64,000 nucleotides of DNA from Desulfoferula sp040751985 (GTDB taxonomy: Bacteria > Desulfobacterota > Desulfarculia > Desulfarculales > Desulfarculaceae), in contig JBFMFU010000092.1 in the NCBI GenBank assembly GCA_040751985.1, positions 1 through 64,000 on the forward strand, in the 5' to 3' direction. Below are positions 25,147-36,313 of the stretch, in pieces (the stretch's first letter is position 1; every line of letters starts with the position of its first letter). The position numbers were made by a program, and so were the translations under genes. Under the pieces are notes generated by a model that was given only the letters and a program-made list of their open reading frames with translations, did not search any database and was not told the DNA's origin.

Positions 25147-26580
25147 ATGGAACTCAGCGGCAAGACCAAAGTCTATGACCTGGTGGAGGAGCATCCCTTC
25201 ATCATCGACTACCTCATCCGGCAGTCGCCCCACTTCGAACGCCTGAAAAACCCCATGCTGCGCAAAACCCTGGGCAAGGTGGCGGACCTAAACAAGGCCG
25301 CCGGCATCGCCGGGTTGAAGGTGGAAGACCTCTTGGCCGGCATCGCCGCGGAGATCAAGGCCCATGCTGGCCAGGCTGCGGCCAGCGACCCCGCCGCCCG
25401 CCAGGCGGCGCTCAAGGGCATCATCCGCGACCTGCACGCCGGGGTGGATATGAACCTGCTCAAGGAGCGTTTCCGGACCCTGATCCGCGACGTGGACGCC
25501 CCGGAGATCGCCGCCATGGAGCAGGCCCTGATCAGCGAGGGCATGCCGGCCGAGGAGGTCAAGCGCCTCTGCGACGTGCACGTGGAGATATTCAAGGAGG
25601 CCCTGGAGGAGCAGGAGCCGCCCCAGCCGCCGCCCGGCCACCCGGTGCACACCTTCATGAAGGAGAACCGCGCCGCCGAGGAGATCATGGCCCGGGCCGA
25701 CCGGCTCCTGGAGGCGCTGGGCCGACCGCCCGCGGCCGCGGCCCTGCAAAGCCGCATGGCCGAAGGGGAGCGCCTGCTGGCCGAGCTGGGCCAGGTGGAC
25801 ATCCACTACGCCCGCAAGGAGAACCAGCTCTTCCCCCTGCTGGAGGCCCACCACTTCAGCGGCCCCTCCCAGGTGATGTGGTCCATACACGACGACATCC
25901 GCGCCTGCCTCAAGGCCGCCCGCCAAGAGCTGGCCCAGGGCGACGCCGCGGGCCTGGCCGATGACCTGCGTCAGGCCGTGCAGGCCATGCGCGACATGAT
26001 CTACAAGGAGGAGCACATCCTCTACCCCACCAGCCTGGAGATGCTCAGCCAGGCCGAGTGGCAAAAGGTCAAAGAGGGCGAGGCGGCCATCGGCTACGCC
26101 TGGGTGCAGCCGGAGCCCGGCTGGCCCGGCCCAACCGCCGCGGCCGCGGCCCCCGCCCCGGCGCCGGCCGCCGGGGCCCTGGAACTGAGCACCGGCCGCC
26201 TCACCCCCGAGCAGGTGAACCTGCTCTTGACCCACCTGCCGGTGGACCTGACCTTCGTGGATGAAAACGATCAGGTGGCCTACTACTCCGAGGGGCCCGA
26301 GCGCATCTTCCCGCGCAGCCCGGCGGTGATCGGCCGCCAGGTGCGCAACTGCCACCCGCCCAAGAGCCTGCACGTGGTCAATAAGATCATCGAGGCCTTC
26401 AAGTCCGGCCGCAAAGACAGCGCCGAGTTCTGGATTCAGATGGGCCCCCGCTTCATCCACATCCGCTACTTCGCGGTGCGCGATGAAAAGGGCCAATACA
26501 AGGGCGTGCTGGAGGTGTCCCAGGACGTGACCGGCATCAAGAAGCTGGAGGGCAACCAGCGGCTGCTGGACTGGGAGTAG
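25147..26580 (+). CDS. DUF1858-DUF438-hemerythrin-PAS sensor protein
   Basis: A 477-residue soluble protein with four modules. DUF1858 (about 3-65): TKVYDLVEEHPFIIDYLIRQ. DUF438 (about 90-160): LHAGVDMNLLKERFRTLIRD. A hemerythrin-like four-helix domain (about 165-310) has iron ligands in HPVHTFMKEN, VDIHYARKENQLFPLLEAHH, SIHDDIRAC and KEEHILYP. A C-terminal PAS_13-type domain (about 355-470) holds LPVDLTFVDENDQVAYYSEG and NCHPPKSLHVVNKI. An Ala/Pro linker separates the last two. It probably senses O2, NO or redox state. It follows the HdrB-like gene by 85 bases and ends at a terminator, so it may share that transcript. Confidence 0.92.
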   Translation: MELSGKTKVYDLVEEHPFIIDYLIRQSPHFERLKNPMLRKTLGKVADLNKAAGIAGLKVEDLLAGIAAEIKAHAGQAAASDPAARQAALKGIIRDLHAGVDMNLLKERFRTLIRDVDAPEIAAMEQALISEGMPAEEVKRLCDVHVEIFKEALEEQEPPQPPPGHPVHTFMKENRAAEEIMARADRLLEALGRPPAAAALQSRMAEGERLLAELGQVDIHYARKENQLFPLLEAHHFSGPSQVMWSIHDDIRACLKAARQELAQGDAAGLADDLRQAVQAMRDMIYKEEHILYPTSLEMLSQAEWQKVKEGEAAIGYAWVQPEPGWPGPTAAAAAPAPAPAAGALELSTGRLTPEQVNLLLTHLPVDLTFVDENDQVAYYSEGPERIFPRSPAVIGRQVRNCHPPKSLHVVNKIIEAFKSGRKDSAEFWIQMGPRFIHIRYFAVRDEKGQYKGVLEVSQDVTGIKKLEGNQRLLDWE

Positions 26581-26604
26581 GGCCGCCAGCCCACCAACAG
26601 CGGC

Positions 26605-26634
26605 GGGGCGCCGCCTGGCGCCCCGCTGTGTTTT
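26605..26634 (+). terminator. Terminator after the hemerythrin-PAS gene
   Basis: Eight-base stem GGGGCGCC / GGCGCCCC with further CAGC/GCTG pairing outside a small bulge, then TGTTTTA. It also lies at the end of the convergent glycosyltransferase gene. Confidence 0.75.
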
Positions 26635-27607
26635 ATTGGTCGGCCGGTGGCGGCCCGCCGGCCGGTGGCGGCTCCTGGCCATCGGTGCGGCGGCGCACGA
26701 TGTACAGGGGCCGGCGCATCACCTCGGTGTTGATGTGGCCGATGTATAGGGCGATCAGGCCCAGAGCCGAGAGCACCACCCCCACCAGCAGCAGGATGAG
26801 AACCACGAAGTAGGCCCTGGTCTGATAGTCCAACACGCCCAGCACGTCGGTGACCACCATAACCACCAGCAGCAGTATGGAGAACACCACCACCAACAGC
26901 CCCAGCCCGCCGGTGATGTGCAGCGGCAGCAGGGAAAAGGAGGTGAAGCTGTTCAGGGCCAGGGTGAACAGCTTGCTCAGGTTGTAGCTGGGCCTGCCGT
27001 TGCCCCGGGCCGGAGAGACGAACTCCACCATGACCTTGTGAAAACCCATCCAGTCGATCAGCCCGCGGAACATGCGGCCCCGCTCCGGGAACCGCTTGAG
27101 GGCCTGCACTACCTGGCGATCCAGCAGGCGGAAGTCGGTGCTGCCCGCCACCACCGGGATGTCCGAGTAGCGGGTCAAGAGGGCGTTGAACAGCCAGGAG
27201 CCCAGCCGCTTCAGGAGGCCGAAGCCCTGGGCGCCAATGCGCACCCCCACCACGATCTCCGCCCCTCGCCGCCACTCGGCGATGAAGCGCGGGATCAACT
27301 CCGGCGGGTGTTCGCCGTCGGCGTCCAGGCAGATCACCGCGTCGGCCTGGCCGGCCGCCTCCACGCCGGCGGTGAGGGCCATCTCCTTGCCGAAGTTGCG
27401 CGACAGGCTCAGGCCGCGGACGCGGCCGTCGGCCTGGGCCAGGCGCTCTATCTCCCCCCAAGAGCCGTCGCCGCTGCCGTCGTCCACCAGGATCAGGCTC
27501 CAGTCCAGGTCATCCACCGCGGCCATGGCCTGGCCGATGCTCTGCACCAGGGGCGCCAGGTTGCGCTCCTCGTTGCAGACGGGGATCACCAGGGCTACCT
27601 TCTGCAT
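26633..27607 (-). CDS. Glycosyltransferase family 2 (GtrB/DPM1-like)
   Basis: A 324-residue membrane glycosyltransferase that probably transfers a sugar from a nucleotide to polyprenyl phosphate. The GT-A catalytic domain (1-230) opens with VALVIPVCNEERNLAPLVQ and has the LILVDDGSGDGSW and ICLDADGEHPPELIP (DxD-type) motifs and NFGKEMALTAGVEAA. Two membrane helices follow (about 232-262 and 268-298), typical of GtrB-type enzymes. A Pro-rich tail ends it. The YfhO-like gene lies 43 bases upstream in the same direction; together they suggest modification of a cell-surface polymer. Confidence 0.92.
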   Translation of the reverse strand: MQKVALVIPVCNEERNLAPLVQSIGQAMAAVDDLDWSLILVDDGSGDGSWGEIERLAQADGRVRGLSLSRNFGKEMALTAGVEAAGQADAVICLDADGEHPPELIPRFIAEWRRGAEIVVGVRIGAQGFGLLKRLGSWLFNALLTRYSDIPVVAGSTDFRLLDRQVVQALKRFPERGRMFRGLIDWMGFHKVMVEFVSPARGNGRPSYNLSKLFTLALNSFTSFSLLPLHITGGLGLLVVVFSILLLVVMVVTDVLGVLDYQTRAYFVVLILLLVGVVLSALGLIALYIGHINTEVMRRPLYIVRRRTDGQEPPPAGGPPPADQ

Positions 27608-27650
27608 GCCGCGCTCCGGGGCCGAACCGCGGTCGGCTCAACTCTCACTG

Positions 27651-30344
<2,694 letters not shown>

Positions 30345-30644
30345 CACCTGCCGCCCGCCGCCCGCACGCCGGCCCGGCAACCGGGCGCGAGAAACGAAAC
30401 GATTCCCTGGAGGCATTATGGAACAATCAGGGCTTTTTTGCCAGCCCGGCACCGCCGGCGGGGCCGCCATGGCGAATAAGGGAGGCCGCGTGCAGCCGGA
30501 AGCATACACCGGGGGAGACTTTTACAGGGGATCTGCCCTCGGCCGAGGCGAGGATGCGGAGGAGAAATCAGGAGGCGGTCTGATTGCCGTGGCCCGCACC
30601 GACAAATCGGCCCTGCCAGGGCGGCCGGCCAGGCTGCATCCGCC
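30345..30644. other. Gap without recognised gene
   Basis: A 300-base region between the histidine kinase stop and the YfhO-like start, both on the minus strand. It has a short CCTCGGCCGAGG palindrome (about 30538-30549) but no clear terminator, promoter or coding frame. It marks the boundary of the gas vesicle locus. Confidence 0.5.
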
Positions 30645-32303
30645 TCAGCCCGCTTCGCTGTCTTGTTGACCGCTGGCCGGGATCAAGGGGAAATAGATGT
30701 GGAAAGTAGTGCCGTGGCCCAGCCGGGATGCCACGGAAATCTCTCCTCCGCAACTCTTTACGATGCCGTGAACCACGGCCAAGCCCATGCCCGTGCCTTC
30801 GCCGGGTTTTTTGGTGGTGAAGAACGGCTCGAATATTCGCTCCAAGATCATGGGCTCCATGCCCACGCCGTTGTCGGCGACGGTGATCAAGTGATAGGGG
30901 CCCGGGGGCAGGTCCACGAACCTGGGTTCGCCATTTCCGCCGACCTTCACCCGGTCCAGGGAGATGCTCAAGCAGCCGCCCTTGTCCTTCATAGCGTGCG
31001 CCGCGTTGGTTCCCAGGTTGATTATCATTTGCTGTACCTGGCTTGAATCGGCCAGCACGAATCCAGGCTCATCGGGGATGTCGCTGGAGATCTCTATGAT
31101 GGGGGGCAGGGAGGCCCTCAGGAACTTGAGGCCTTCCCTGAGCAAGGCGTCCAGGCGCACAGGCGAGTTGTCGACCTTGGACTGGCGGCTGAAGCTGAGT
31201 ATTTGCCGCACCAGGTCCTGGGCGTTGTTTGATGCTTTATGGGCCAACTCCAAGTAGGAACGGCATTCATCGCTGGCGGGGGTGTCCTTGATGGCCAACT
31301 GGAGGCAGCCCAGGATCACGGACAGATAGTTGTTGAAGTCGTGGGTGATTTTACTGGCAAAGGTGCCGAGCGCTTCCATCTTCTGGGCCATGCGCAGGCT
31401 TTTCTCCAGCCGTTTGGCTTCCTCCTCGGCCCGTCTTTGCTCAGTGACATCCAACCCCACCGCCCAGCTGGCCCAGTCCGGAATGGGACACTGTTCCGAG
31501 ATATTCGAGCAGGAGACGATCTTCTTGGTGCCGTCCTTGCTGGTGAGTTCGAGTTCCAGGTTCCTGAACTCGCGGCGCTCATTTTTCAGCAGATTGCCGA
31601 TCTGCCGGTTTTGCCTGGGGTCGGAGCACAGTAGTTGCAGGGCCGCCGGGTTGCCCACCATCTCCTCGGCCGAGTAGCCGGTGACCCGCTGGCATTCCTG
31701 GTTCCAGAAAACCAGATTGCCTTGGCCATCGTAGGCGTGCAGCATCACCGGCATGCTGCTGATGATCCGTCTCAGTCTCTCCTGGGTTTCCTGGATTTTC
31801 TTTTCGTGGTCCTTGCGCTCCTTGATGTCGTGGAAGATGTGTACGCCCCCTTTTATCTGCCCCTGCTGATCCATGGTGGGAGCAAAGGTAAGCGAGAAAT
31901 CCCCACCCAGGATGCTGGCTTCAATGCCCACGATCTGTCCGCCGCCGTTGGCCAGGCATTTGACGTATGGGCAATACGGAGGAGGCTGCTCCTGCCCGCA
32001 GATCAGTCGGTAGCAGGGTCGGCCGAGGGCTTCCCGGAAATCCATGCCCAGACGCCGAGCCAGGGCCAAGTTTATCCTCTGCAGCCGGTAATCCTGATCA
32101 ATTATGGCTATGAGGTCCGGAACGGCGTCGAAGGTGCGTTCCCATTCCAGCTTGGCGCGAAGGAGATTTTCCTGGAGAACGCGTAGCTCGGCTATCTCCT
32201 GGCTGAGCCGCTGGTTGTGGCGGGAAAGCTCCGCGACCTTTGGCCGTGCTTGCCGCCCGTCAACGGGCTTGGGTCGGGTTGGCGATTTTCCTCTTGCGGC
32301 CAT
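30645..32303 (-). CDS. PAS-domain sensor histidine kinase at end of gas vesicle locus
   Basis: A 552-residue soluble hybrid-free kinase. An N-terminal coiled coil (about 20-55) is followed by PAS 1 (FDAVPDLIAIIDQDYRLQRI, with a Cys-rich loop CYRLICGQEQPPPYCPYVKC), PAS 2 (MPVMLHAYDGQGNLVFWNQE) and the kinase core. The H-box is ASKITHDFNNYLSVILG (about residue 333); the N-box is QMIINLGTNAAHAM, followed by DNGVGM and GEGTGMGLAVVHGIV. There are no membrane segments, so the signal is cytoplasmic. It is downstream of gvpJ in the same direction, with a 237-base gap that may hold its own promoter. The start at 32303 is uncertain. Confidence 0.88.
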   Translation of the reverse strand: MAARGKSPTRPKPVDGRQARPKVAELSRHNQRLSQEIAELRVLQENLLRAKLEWERTFDAVPDLIAIIDQDYRLQRINLALARRLGMDFREALGRPCYRLICGQEQPPPYCPYVKCLANGGGQIVGIEASILGGDFSLTFAPTMDQQGQIKGGVHIFHDIKERKDHEKKIQETQERLRRIISSMPVMLHAYDGQGNLVFWNQECQRVTGYSAEEMVGNPAALQLLCSDPRQNRQIGNLLKNERREFRNLELELTSKDGTKKIVSCSNISEQCPIPDWASWAVGLDVTEQRRAEEEAKRLEKSLRMAQKMEALGTFASKITHDFNNYLSVILGCLQLAIKDTPASDECRSYLELAHKASNNAQDLVRQILSFSRQSKVDNSPVRLDALLREGLKFLRASLPPIIEISSDIPDEPGFVLADSSQVQQMIINLGTNAAHAMKDKGGCLSISLDRVKVGGNGEPRFVDLPPGPYHLITVADNGVGMEPMILERIFEPFFTTKKPGEGTGMGLAVVHGIVKSCGGEISVASRLGHGTTFHIYFPLIPASGQQDSEAG

Positions 32304-32540
32304 CGCAGTTCGCTTGCCTCGCGGGTTGGCGCCGCCGGAGGAGGCATCATGGCACAAAAAACGCCCCTGCTCATCCCGTCGGCGTGGCACGATATAGTCC
32401 TGAACCGGAGAGGCGGGCAGAGGCTCCTGATGGCATTGGCAAGACCCCCCTGGTTAATATAAAGGTTATACGGTTAATGCCCCTGAGGTCAAATGGCTCC
32501 CCCTGCCCGCCCACGATGCTTCCTGGTTCACGGCCGCGGG

Positions 32541-32858
32541 TCATCCTTCGACTGAATCAGGCAGGCGGGCCTCCAGCTTGTTCAGCCTCTGCTCCATCCG
32601 CAGCAACGCCTCAGCGGAGGCCGGCGGTTCGACCTGCGCCTTGAAGGCAGGGTCGTTCACCCACCAGTCAATGCCCATCTCCCTGGCCTTGTCCACGGAA
32701 CAGACCACCAGGCGGATTTGCAGGGTGAGCAGCTCGACCTCCACCAGCTTGATCTTTATATCGCCCGCGATCACCACGCCCTTGTCCAGGACGCGTTCAA
32801 GCAAATCAGCCAGGTTGGCGCTTTCCACCGAATGCGCCGTGGCGCGTTGAATTGGCAT
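32541..32858 (-). CDS. gvpJ: Gas vesicle protein GvpJ
   Basis: A 105-residue minor gas vesicle protein of the GvpA superfamily. The GvpA-like core LADLLERVLDKGVVIAGDIK followed by IKLVEVELLTLQIRLVVCSV fits GvpJ, as does the KAREMGIDWW segment after it. The C-terminal helix (LLRMEQRLNKLEARL) is a short coiled coil. GvpJ is thought to help nucleate or cap the shell. It is the last gvp gene of the distal cluster, 20 bases after gvpK. Start ATG at 32858 after GGGGAGG; an adjacent ATG at 32861 is too close to that site. Confidence 0.93.
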   Translation of the reverse strand: MPIQRATAHSVESANLADLLERVLDKGVVIAGDIKIKLVEVELLTLQIRLVVCSVDKAREMGIDWWVNDPAFKAQVEPPASAEALLRMEQRLNKLEARLPDSVEG

Positions 32859-32878
32859 CATCCTCCCCTGCCCTGACC

Positions 32879-33256
32879 TTAGAACAAGCGGCCCAGGGGG
32901 CCCAGGTCCAAGTTCAGGTCCTCTTCCTCTAAGTTGAACTCCCGGCGCAGGCGGTCTATCTCCTCGGCCTGCCGCAGCAAGGTGGCGCCGATTTTCTCCG
33001 TCTGCTCTTCGCTCAGGGAGCCCGCCTCCAGCCGGCGGATGGCCTGGCGCTCCATGAGTTCATGCAACAGCTTCACCAGGGTCAGCACCAGCTTTCCCAG
33101 GCCGTTCTTGAGGTCCGCGGGCTCCAGGTCCAGGCGGGGCCCCGGCAGGCCCGGGACGGCGGCGGCTCCCCGCCCCTCCGGCCCTGGCGCAGCCATGACC
33201 CTGAGAAAGTCACCCATGTTTTGCGTGCAAATTGCCGGCTCGCGGTCCAGGCTCAT
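32879..33256 (-). CDS. gvpK: Gas vesicle protein GvpK
   Basis: A 125-residue accessory protein required for gas vesicle formation. The GvpK core is clear from about residue 40: RLDLEPADLKNGLGKLVLTL, VKLLHELMERQAIRRLEAGS, then LSEEQTEKIGATLLRQ. The N-terminal 40 residues (Pro/Gly-rich) vary in the family. Its start codon overlaps the stop of the preceding GvpA-like gene as ATGA. Confidence 0.94.
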   Translation of the reverse strand: MSLDREPAICTQNMGDFLRVMAAPGPEGRGAAAVPGLPGPRLDLEPADLKNGLGKLVLTLVKLLHELMERQAIRRLEAGSLSEEQTEKIGATLLRQAEEIDRLRREFNLEEEDLNLDLGPLGRLF

Positions 33257-33468
33257 AACTTGGCTCCCAAGCTGATCTTGGCCTCAGGCGCCGGCCGCAT
33301 GGCCGTATCCAGCGAACAGACGATAAGCTGCAGGCCAAGGTAGATAAGGTCCACCTCCGCGACGGAGATGGTGACTTCGCCCATGATAACGGCTCCCTTG
33401 TGCAAGACACGGTCCAGGGCCTCGCACAAGGATAGATGCTCTTGTTCGCAATAGACTGATTCGCTCAT
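33253..33468 (-). CDS. GvpA-family minor protein (GvpS/GvpM-like)
   Basis: A 71-residue protein with a GvpA-superfamily core: LCEALDRVLHKGAVIMGEVT then ISVAEVDLIYLGLQLIVCSL. It lacks the C-terminal part of GvpJ and is shorter and more divergent than GvpA, which fits the minor shell proteins GvpS or GvpM. The ATG at 33468 starts the region of similarity; its ribosome site is poor, and the frame is open to 33531. It is coupled to gvpK by a four-base overlap. Confidence 0.85.
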   Translation of the reverse strand: MSESVYCEQEHLSLCEALDRVLHKGAVIMGEVTISVAEVDLIYLGLQLIVCSLDTAMRPAPEAKISLGAKL

Positions 33469-33550
33469 GTCGCAAAGACCAGTTTGGCTCCCTTGGGTCG
33501 TCTCGGCGGTCGGCCGGCCCGGCCGGCCCATCTAGCCCGGCCCACGCCGG

Positions 33551-33817
33551 CTAATCTTCCTCCGGCGGCTCCTCATCCCCCCCGTTGCCTTGGCGTTGGT
33601 TTATCTCCTCCAGGCGGTTGAGTATCTCCGCCTCCTTTTGATCGAACTCCTCATCGCTTATGCTCCCGCTCTCCAACAGCATGTACAGCTCGCTCAACTG
33701 GGCGGTCAGCCTCTCGGCCTGGTTGGCCATCTCCTGCTCGGCCGCCTTGTGTATCTCGCGGAAGATCCACAACAGGCCGTGGAAGGGGGCCGTCAGGAGG
33801 TCATCAATCAGCAGCAT
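33551..33817 (-). CDS. gvpG: Gas vesicle protein GvpG
   Basis: An 88-residue accessory protein. LLIDDLLTAPFHGLLWIFREIHKAA at the N-terminus, followed by a helical hairpin with LSELYMLLESGSISDEEFDQ, is the GvpG signature; an acidic tail (GGDEEPPEED) closes it. GvpG is a soluble assembly factor that interacts with GvpF/L and GvpA in other systems. The ATG at 33817 follows GAGGG; it is 25 bases below the GvpF/L stop. Confidence 0.92.
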   Translation of the reverse strand: MLLIDDLLTAPFHGLLWIFREIHKAAEQEMANQAERLTAQLSELYMLLESGSISDEEFDQKEAEILNRLEEINQRQGNGGDEEPPEED

Positions 33818-33842
33818 GACTAACACCCTCTGTCCTGGTTCA

Positions 33843-34601
33843 CTACAGATCCAGGTCAACGTCCACGAAATTATGCGGGGCCCAGGGTCCGTTGTAGTCA
33901 AAGGAGTAGTTATTGTCGAAGGCGCCGGCCGCCTTGAACAGCCCCTTTTCGAACTCGGGCTGGTCCCCGCGTCCCACCAGGCAGGCCAGGTTGGCCACCA
34001 CCCGCTCGTCGCGCGGGTTGTTGACCTTGGTTTCGTGGCAATAGGGACTCAGCATCTCCAAGATGGCGTCGGTGTGCTCTTTGCGGTCCTCGTTGAGGAT
34101 GCGGTCGAAGGTGCGCCCCACCTCGATCATGTCTTCCTGGCTGGGTTCGCGGTTGGTTCCGAAGTAGCGGTCGCGCACCCTCCTCAGCTCAGTGTGGGTG
34201 TTGACGAAAAATTCGAAAATGTTGGATACGTCCCAGGCAACCCGCACCCCCATCTCCACCTTGCCGGCCACGCGCCGCAGCTCTTGCAGAAAGACCTTCT
34301 GGTTCCCGGAGAGGATTTCGGCGATGGCCCCGCGACCGTCGGCGATTATGCCGAAGGCCATGGGCAGCGGCGTGGTGTCGGCCATCAGCGCCTTGAGCAC
34401 CGCCTGGTGGGCCGCCAGGTTCCGCCTTTCCGGCCGGATTTTCCCGTTGTCCAGGTCGCTGACCACGGCGGAGACCTTGCCGTCGCCCAGGCAATAGACC
34501 CGGCCACCGCCTATGCCGATGGGGCCCAAATCCCGGTCCCCGGCATCGGTCACTATGGCGTAGAGGTAGCATCCGTCGTTTTCTGAGGATCTAAAGTTCA
34601 T
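33843..34601 (-). CDS. gvpF: Gas vesicle protein GvpF/GvpL (first copy)
   Basis: A 252-residue protein of the GvpL/GvpF family: CYLYAIVTD at the N-terminus, AVVSDLDNG near residue 45, the conserved TTPLPMAFGIIADG segment near 80, and a C-terminal SFDYNGPWAPHNFVDVDLDL matching the family's terminal YSFxGPWPPYxF motif. GvpF contacts GvpA during nucleation in known systems. The ATG at 34601 is used. It overlaps a small upstream reading frame by 11 bases. This copy is closer to the standard family form than the two in the proximal cluster. Confidence 0.92.
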   Translation of the reverse strand: MNFRSSENDGCYLYAIVTDAGDRDLGPIGIGGGRVYCLGDGKVSAVVSDLDNGKIRPERRNLAAHQAVLKALMADTTPLPMAFGIIADGRGAIAEILSGNQKVFLQELRRVAGKVEMGVRVAWDVSNIFEFFVNTHTELRRVRDRYFGTNREPSQEDMIEVGRTFDRILNEDRKEHTDAILEMLSPYCHETKVNNPRDERVVANLACLVGRGDQPEFEKGLFKAAGAFDNNYSFDYNGPWAPHNFVDVDLDL

Positions 34602-34890
34602 GGGCCTCAATCCTTCCTGGTCCTGAGCGGGGTGGCTGGGCGCACCCGGGGGCGCCTCCCCGGCAGAAAGGCCGGCGCAGGGACAAGGCCCTCATCCCCA
34701 GGGGAAGCCGGAAGGCCTTGCCCAGGCCGACCAGCCTTTTCATTCGCCGCCGGGCCAGTTGCCGGTCGGCCAGCTCCCGGCGGGCCCGGTCGCGGAGAGA
34801 GCCCCCCAGGCCCGCGCCGGGCAGCAGAGAAGCGCATCCCTTGAGGTTGTGGCACCGGCGGATGTGATCCGCTGTCTTGACCCGCAACAA
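34591..34890 (-). CDS. Possible small basic protein, unknown
   Basis: A 99-residue frame with a TTG start (34888-34890) exactly six bases after a perfect AAGGAGG. It is very Arg-rich (LGGSLRDRARRELADRQLAR, then RRMKRLVGLGKAFRL) and has Cys at about 13, 19, 76 and 82. Its end overlaps the gvpF start by 11 bases, and it fills a 350-base gap that would otherwise be empty in a tightly packed operon. I recognise no family. High GC makes chance frames common, so coding is likely but not certain. Confidence 0.5.
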   Translation of the reverse strand: MLRVKTADHIRRCHNLKGCASLLPGAGLGGSLRDRARRELADRQLARRRMKRLVGLGKAFRLPLGMRALSLRRPFCRGGAPGCAQPPRSGPGRIEAHEL

Positions 34891-34958
34891 GCTCCGCCTC
34901 CTTGCGGCCTGGCCCGAGGCCGCCTGGCTGGCGTTGGTTGTGGAATCCTTCGAGCCGC

Positions 34959-35297
34959 TCAGTACCTCACCTTGAAGGCCGGGGCCCTATCCGCGGCCCC
35001 CCCGGGCGATGCCCCGCTTTGCGGCCGTTCGGGCCCTCGCCTGCTGGCGGCCGTGGAGGCCGCATGCCCGTGGGCGGCCATGAGCTCGGCCTTCTCGGCC
35101 TCGATCTCCCTGAATCGCTGCTCGATCAGCGCCACCCGGTGCAGGGCGCTGTCCCGCTCCTTGCCCTTGCGCGCCTTTTCCATCTCCAGGCAGGAGATGC
35201 GCATGAAGGCCCGGTAGGGCTCGGCCAGGGAGTTGATCCGCCCGGTGTGGGTTCTGATGTCCTGCAGACCCCGCAGGCTGGTCTTGAGTTTGGCCAT
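34959..35297 (-). CDS. Small conserved-looking gas vesicle locus protein
   Basis: A 112-residue soluble protein, Lys/Arg/Glu-rich and helical. The first 70 residues (LKTSLRGLQDIRTHTGRINS, EPYRAFMRISCLEMEKARKG, HRVALIEQRFREIEAEKAEL) look like a coiled coil; a variable Gly/Ser/Pro stretch follows, and the chain closes with PAFKVRY. I believe similar proteins occur in other deltaproteobacterial gvp clusters, but I cannot confirm it here. It is 17 bases below gvpN in the same operon. Function unknown. Confidence 0.7.
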   Translation of the reverse strand: MAKLKTSLRGLQDIRTHTGRINSLAEPYRAFMRISCLEMEKARKGKERDSALHRVALIEQRFREIEAEKAELMAAHGHAASTAASRRGPERPQSGASPGGAADRAPAFKVRY

Positions 35298-35314
35298 GGC
35301 CGTACGCCTTTCGT

Positions 35315-36313
35315 TTAGTGATGTTTCACCGTCTGGCCGGCTTTCTCTGGTTTCTGCCCGCAGACGCTTTGCAACGCCTCGTCGACCTTCTCGGTCATCA
35401 GGGAAAGGCCTCCCCGGGTCACCTTGGCGGTGTCGGTGTTGAGCACATCGCGGCAGACCCAGGCGAAGCGAGGATCAGCCAGGGTAGCCCTTACCTCCAG
35501 GTGGGACATGATGCGGGCTATGGCGATGGTGGCGCGGATGGTGGGGCGGTGGTTGCGCACCCCCACCCCCCTGAGCTCCCGCACCAGGTCCACTATCACC
35601 TCGGCGTCATGGCGAGGTATGCCGGATTTGCGCATGGCCACCGCCACCTCCGTTTCCCGGTCGAAGTGGCCCAAGGTGATGGTGATGAGTCGGTCCTGCA
35701 GGGCGTCCTGGGTCTTGTGCACGCCGGCGTATTCCTCGGGATTGGATGTGAACACGGCCCGGAAGTCGGGATGGACCTGCAAATATCCCTCCCCGGCCCG
35801 GCGCAGCTTGGGCAGATTGAGGATCTTCTCCTCCAGGACGCTCAACAGGGCGTTGTTGGCCTCGGGGCGGGAGCGGGTGAACTCATCATAGATCAGGGTG
35901 TAGCCTTCGCTGCAGGCCGTGGTGAGGCGGTTGTCCTCCCAAATGGTGTGCATGCTTTCCTCGGTCCGCAGAACCGAGTGGATGTAGTTGTCCACCAGCC
36001 TGGACTTGCGGTAGCCGGAGTCGCGCCCCACCAGGTCGGAGCTGGCGAACTCGTCGTCCCCGTGTATGAGCACCACGGGCCGGCCCAATTGGGCGGCCAC
36101 GTGGAAAGCCAGGGTGGTTTTGCCGGTGCCCGCCGGCCCGGCGAAATGGACCGGATAGCCGACCTTCAGATAAGCCAACGCCCTTTGGGTGATGTCATCC
36201 ACGTAGGGGCTGGTGACGAACTCGTCGCTGGCCTCGGGCTGAACGCTGTCGCCGGGGATGTCGGCCCGCACGGTGGCGTGCGAGACGGTTTTCAAACCCG
36301 CATTTTCGCTCAT
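35315..36313 (-). CDS. gvpN: Gas vesicle protein GvpN (MoxR-type AAA+ ATPase)
   Basis: A 332-residue AAA+ ATPase of the MoxR/CbbQ group. Walker A is HFAGPAGTGKTTLAFHVA (about residues 57-74), preceded by ALAYLKVGYP; the segment HGDDEFASSDLVGRDSGYRK is specific to GvpN; Walker B-like YTLIYDEFTRSRPEANNALL lies near 140; sensor segment FRAVFTSNPEEYAG lies near 183. GvpN increases gas vesicle size or number and may remodel the shell together with GvpC. GAGGAG precedes the ATG. Confidence 0.95.
   Translation of the reverse strand: MSENAGLKTVSHATVRADIPGDSVQPEASDEFVTSPYVDDITQRALAYLKVGYPVHFAGPAGTGKTTLAFHVAAQLGRPVVLIHGDDEFASSDLVGRDSGYRKSRLVDNYIHSVLRTEESMHTIWEDNRLTTACSEGYTLIYDEFTRSRPEANNALLSVLEEKILNLPKLRRAGEGYLQVHPDFRAVFTSNPEEYAGVHKTQDALQDRLITITLGHFDRETEVAVAMRKSGIPRHDAEVIVDLVRELRGVGVRNHRPTIRATIAIARIMSHLEVRATLADPRFAWVCRDVLNTDTAKVTRGGLSLMTEKVDEALQSVCGQKPEKAGQTVKHH

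Noticed and set aside
32350..32366. Sigma-54-like TGGCAC...GC on the plus strand (TGGCACAAAAAACGCC)
   Set aside because: GG-N10-GC spacing is met, but the -12 is poor and no plus-strand gene follows; it lies at the start of a minus-strand kinase gene.
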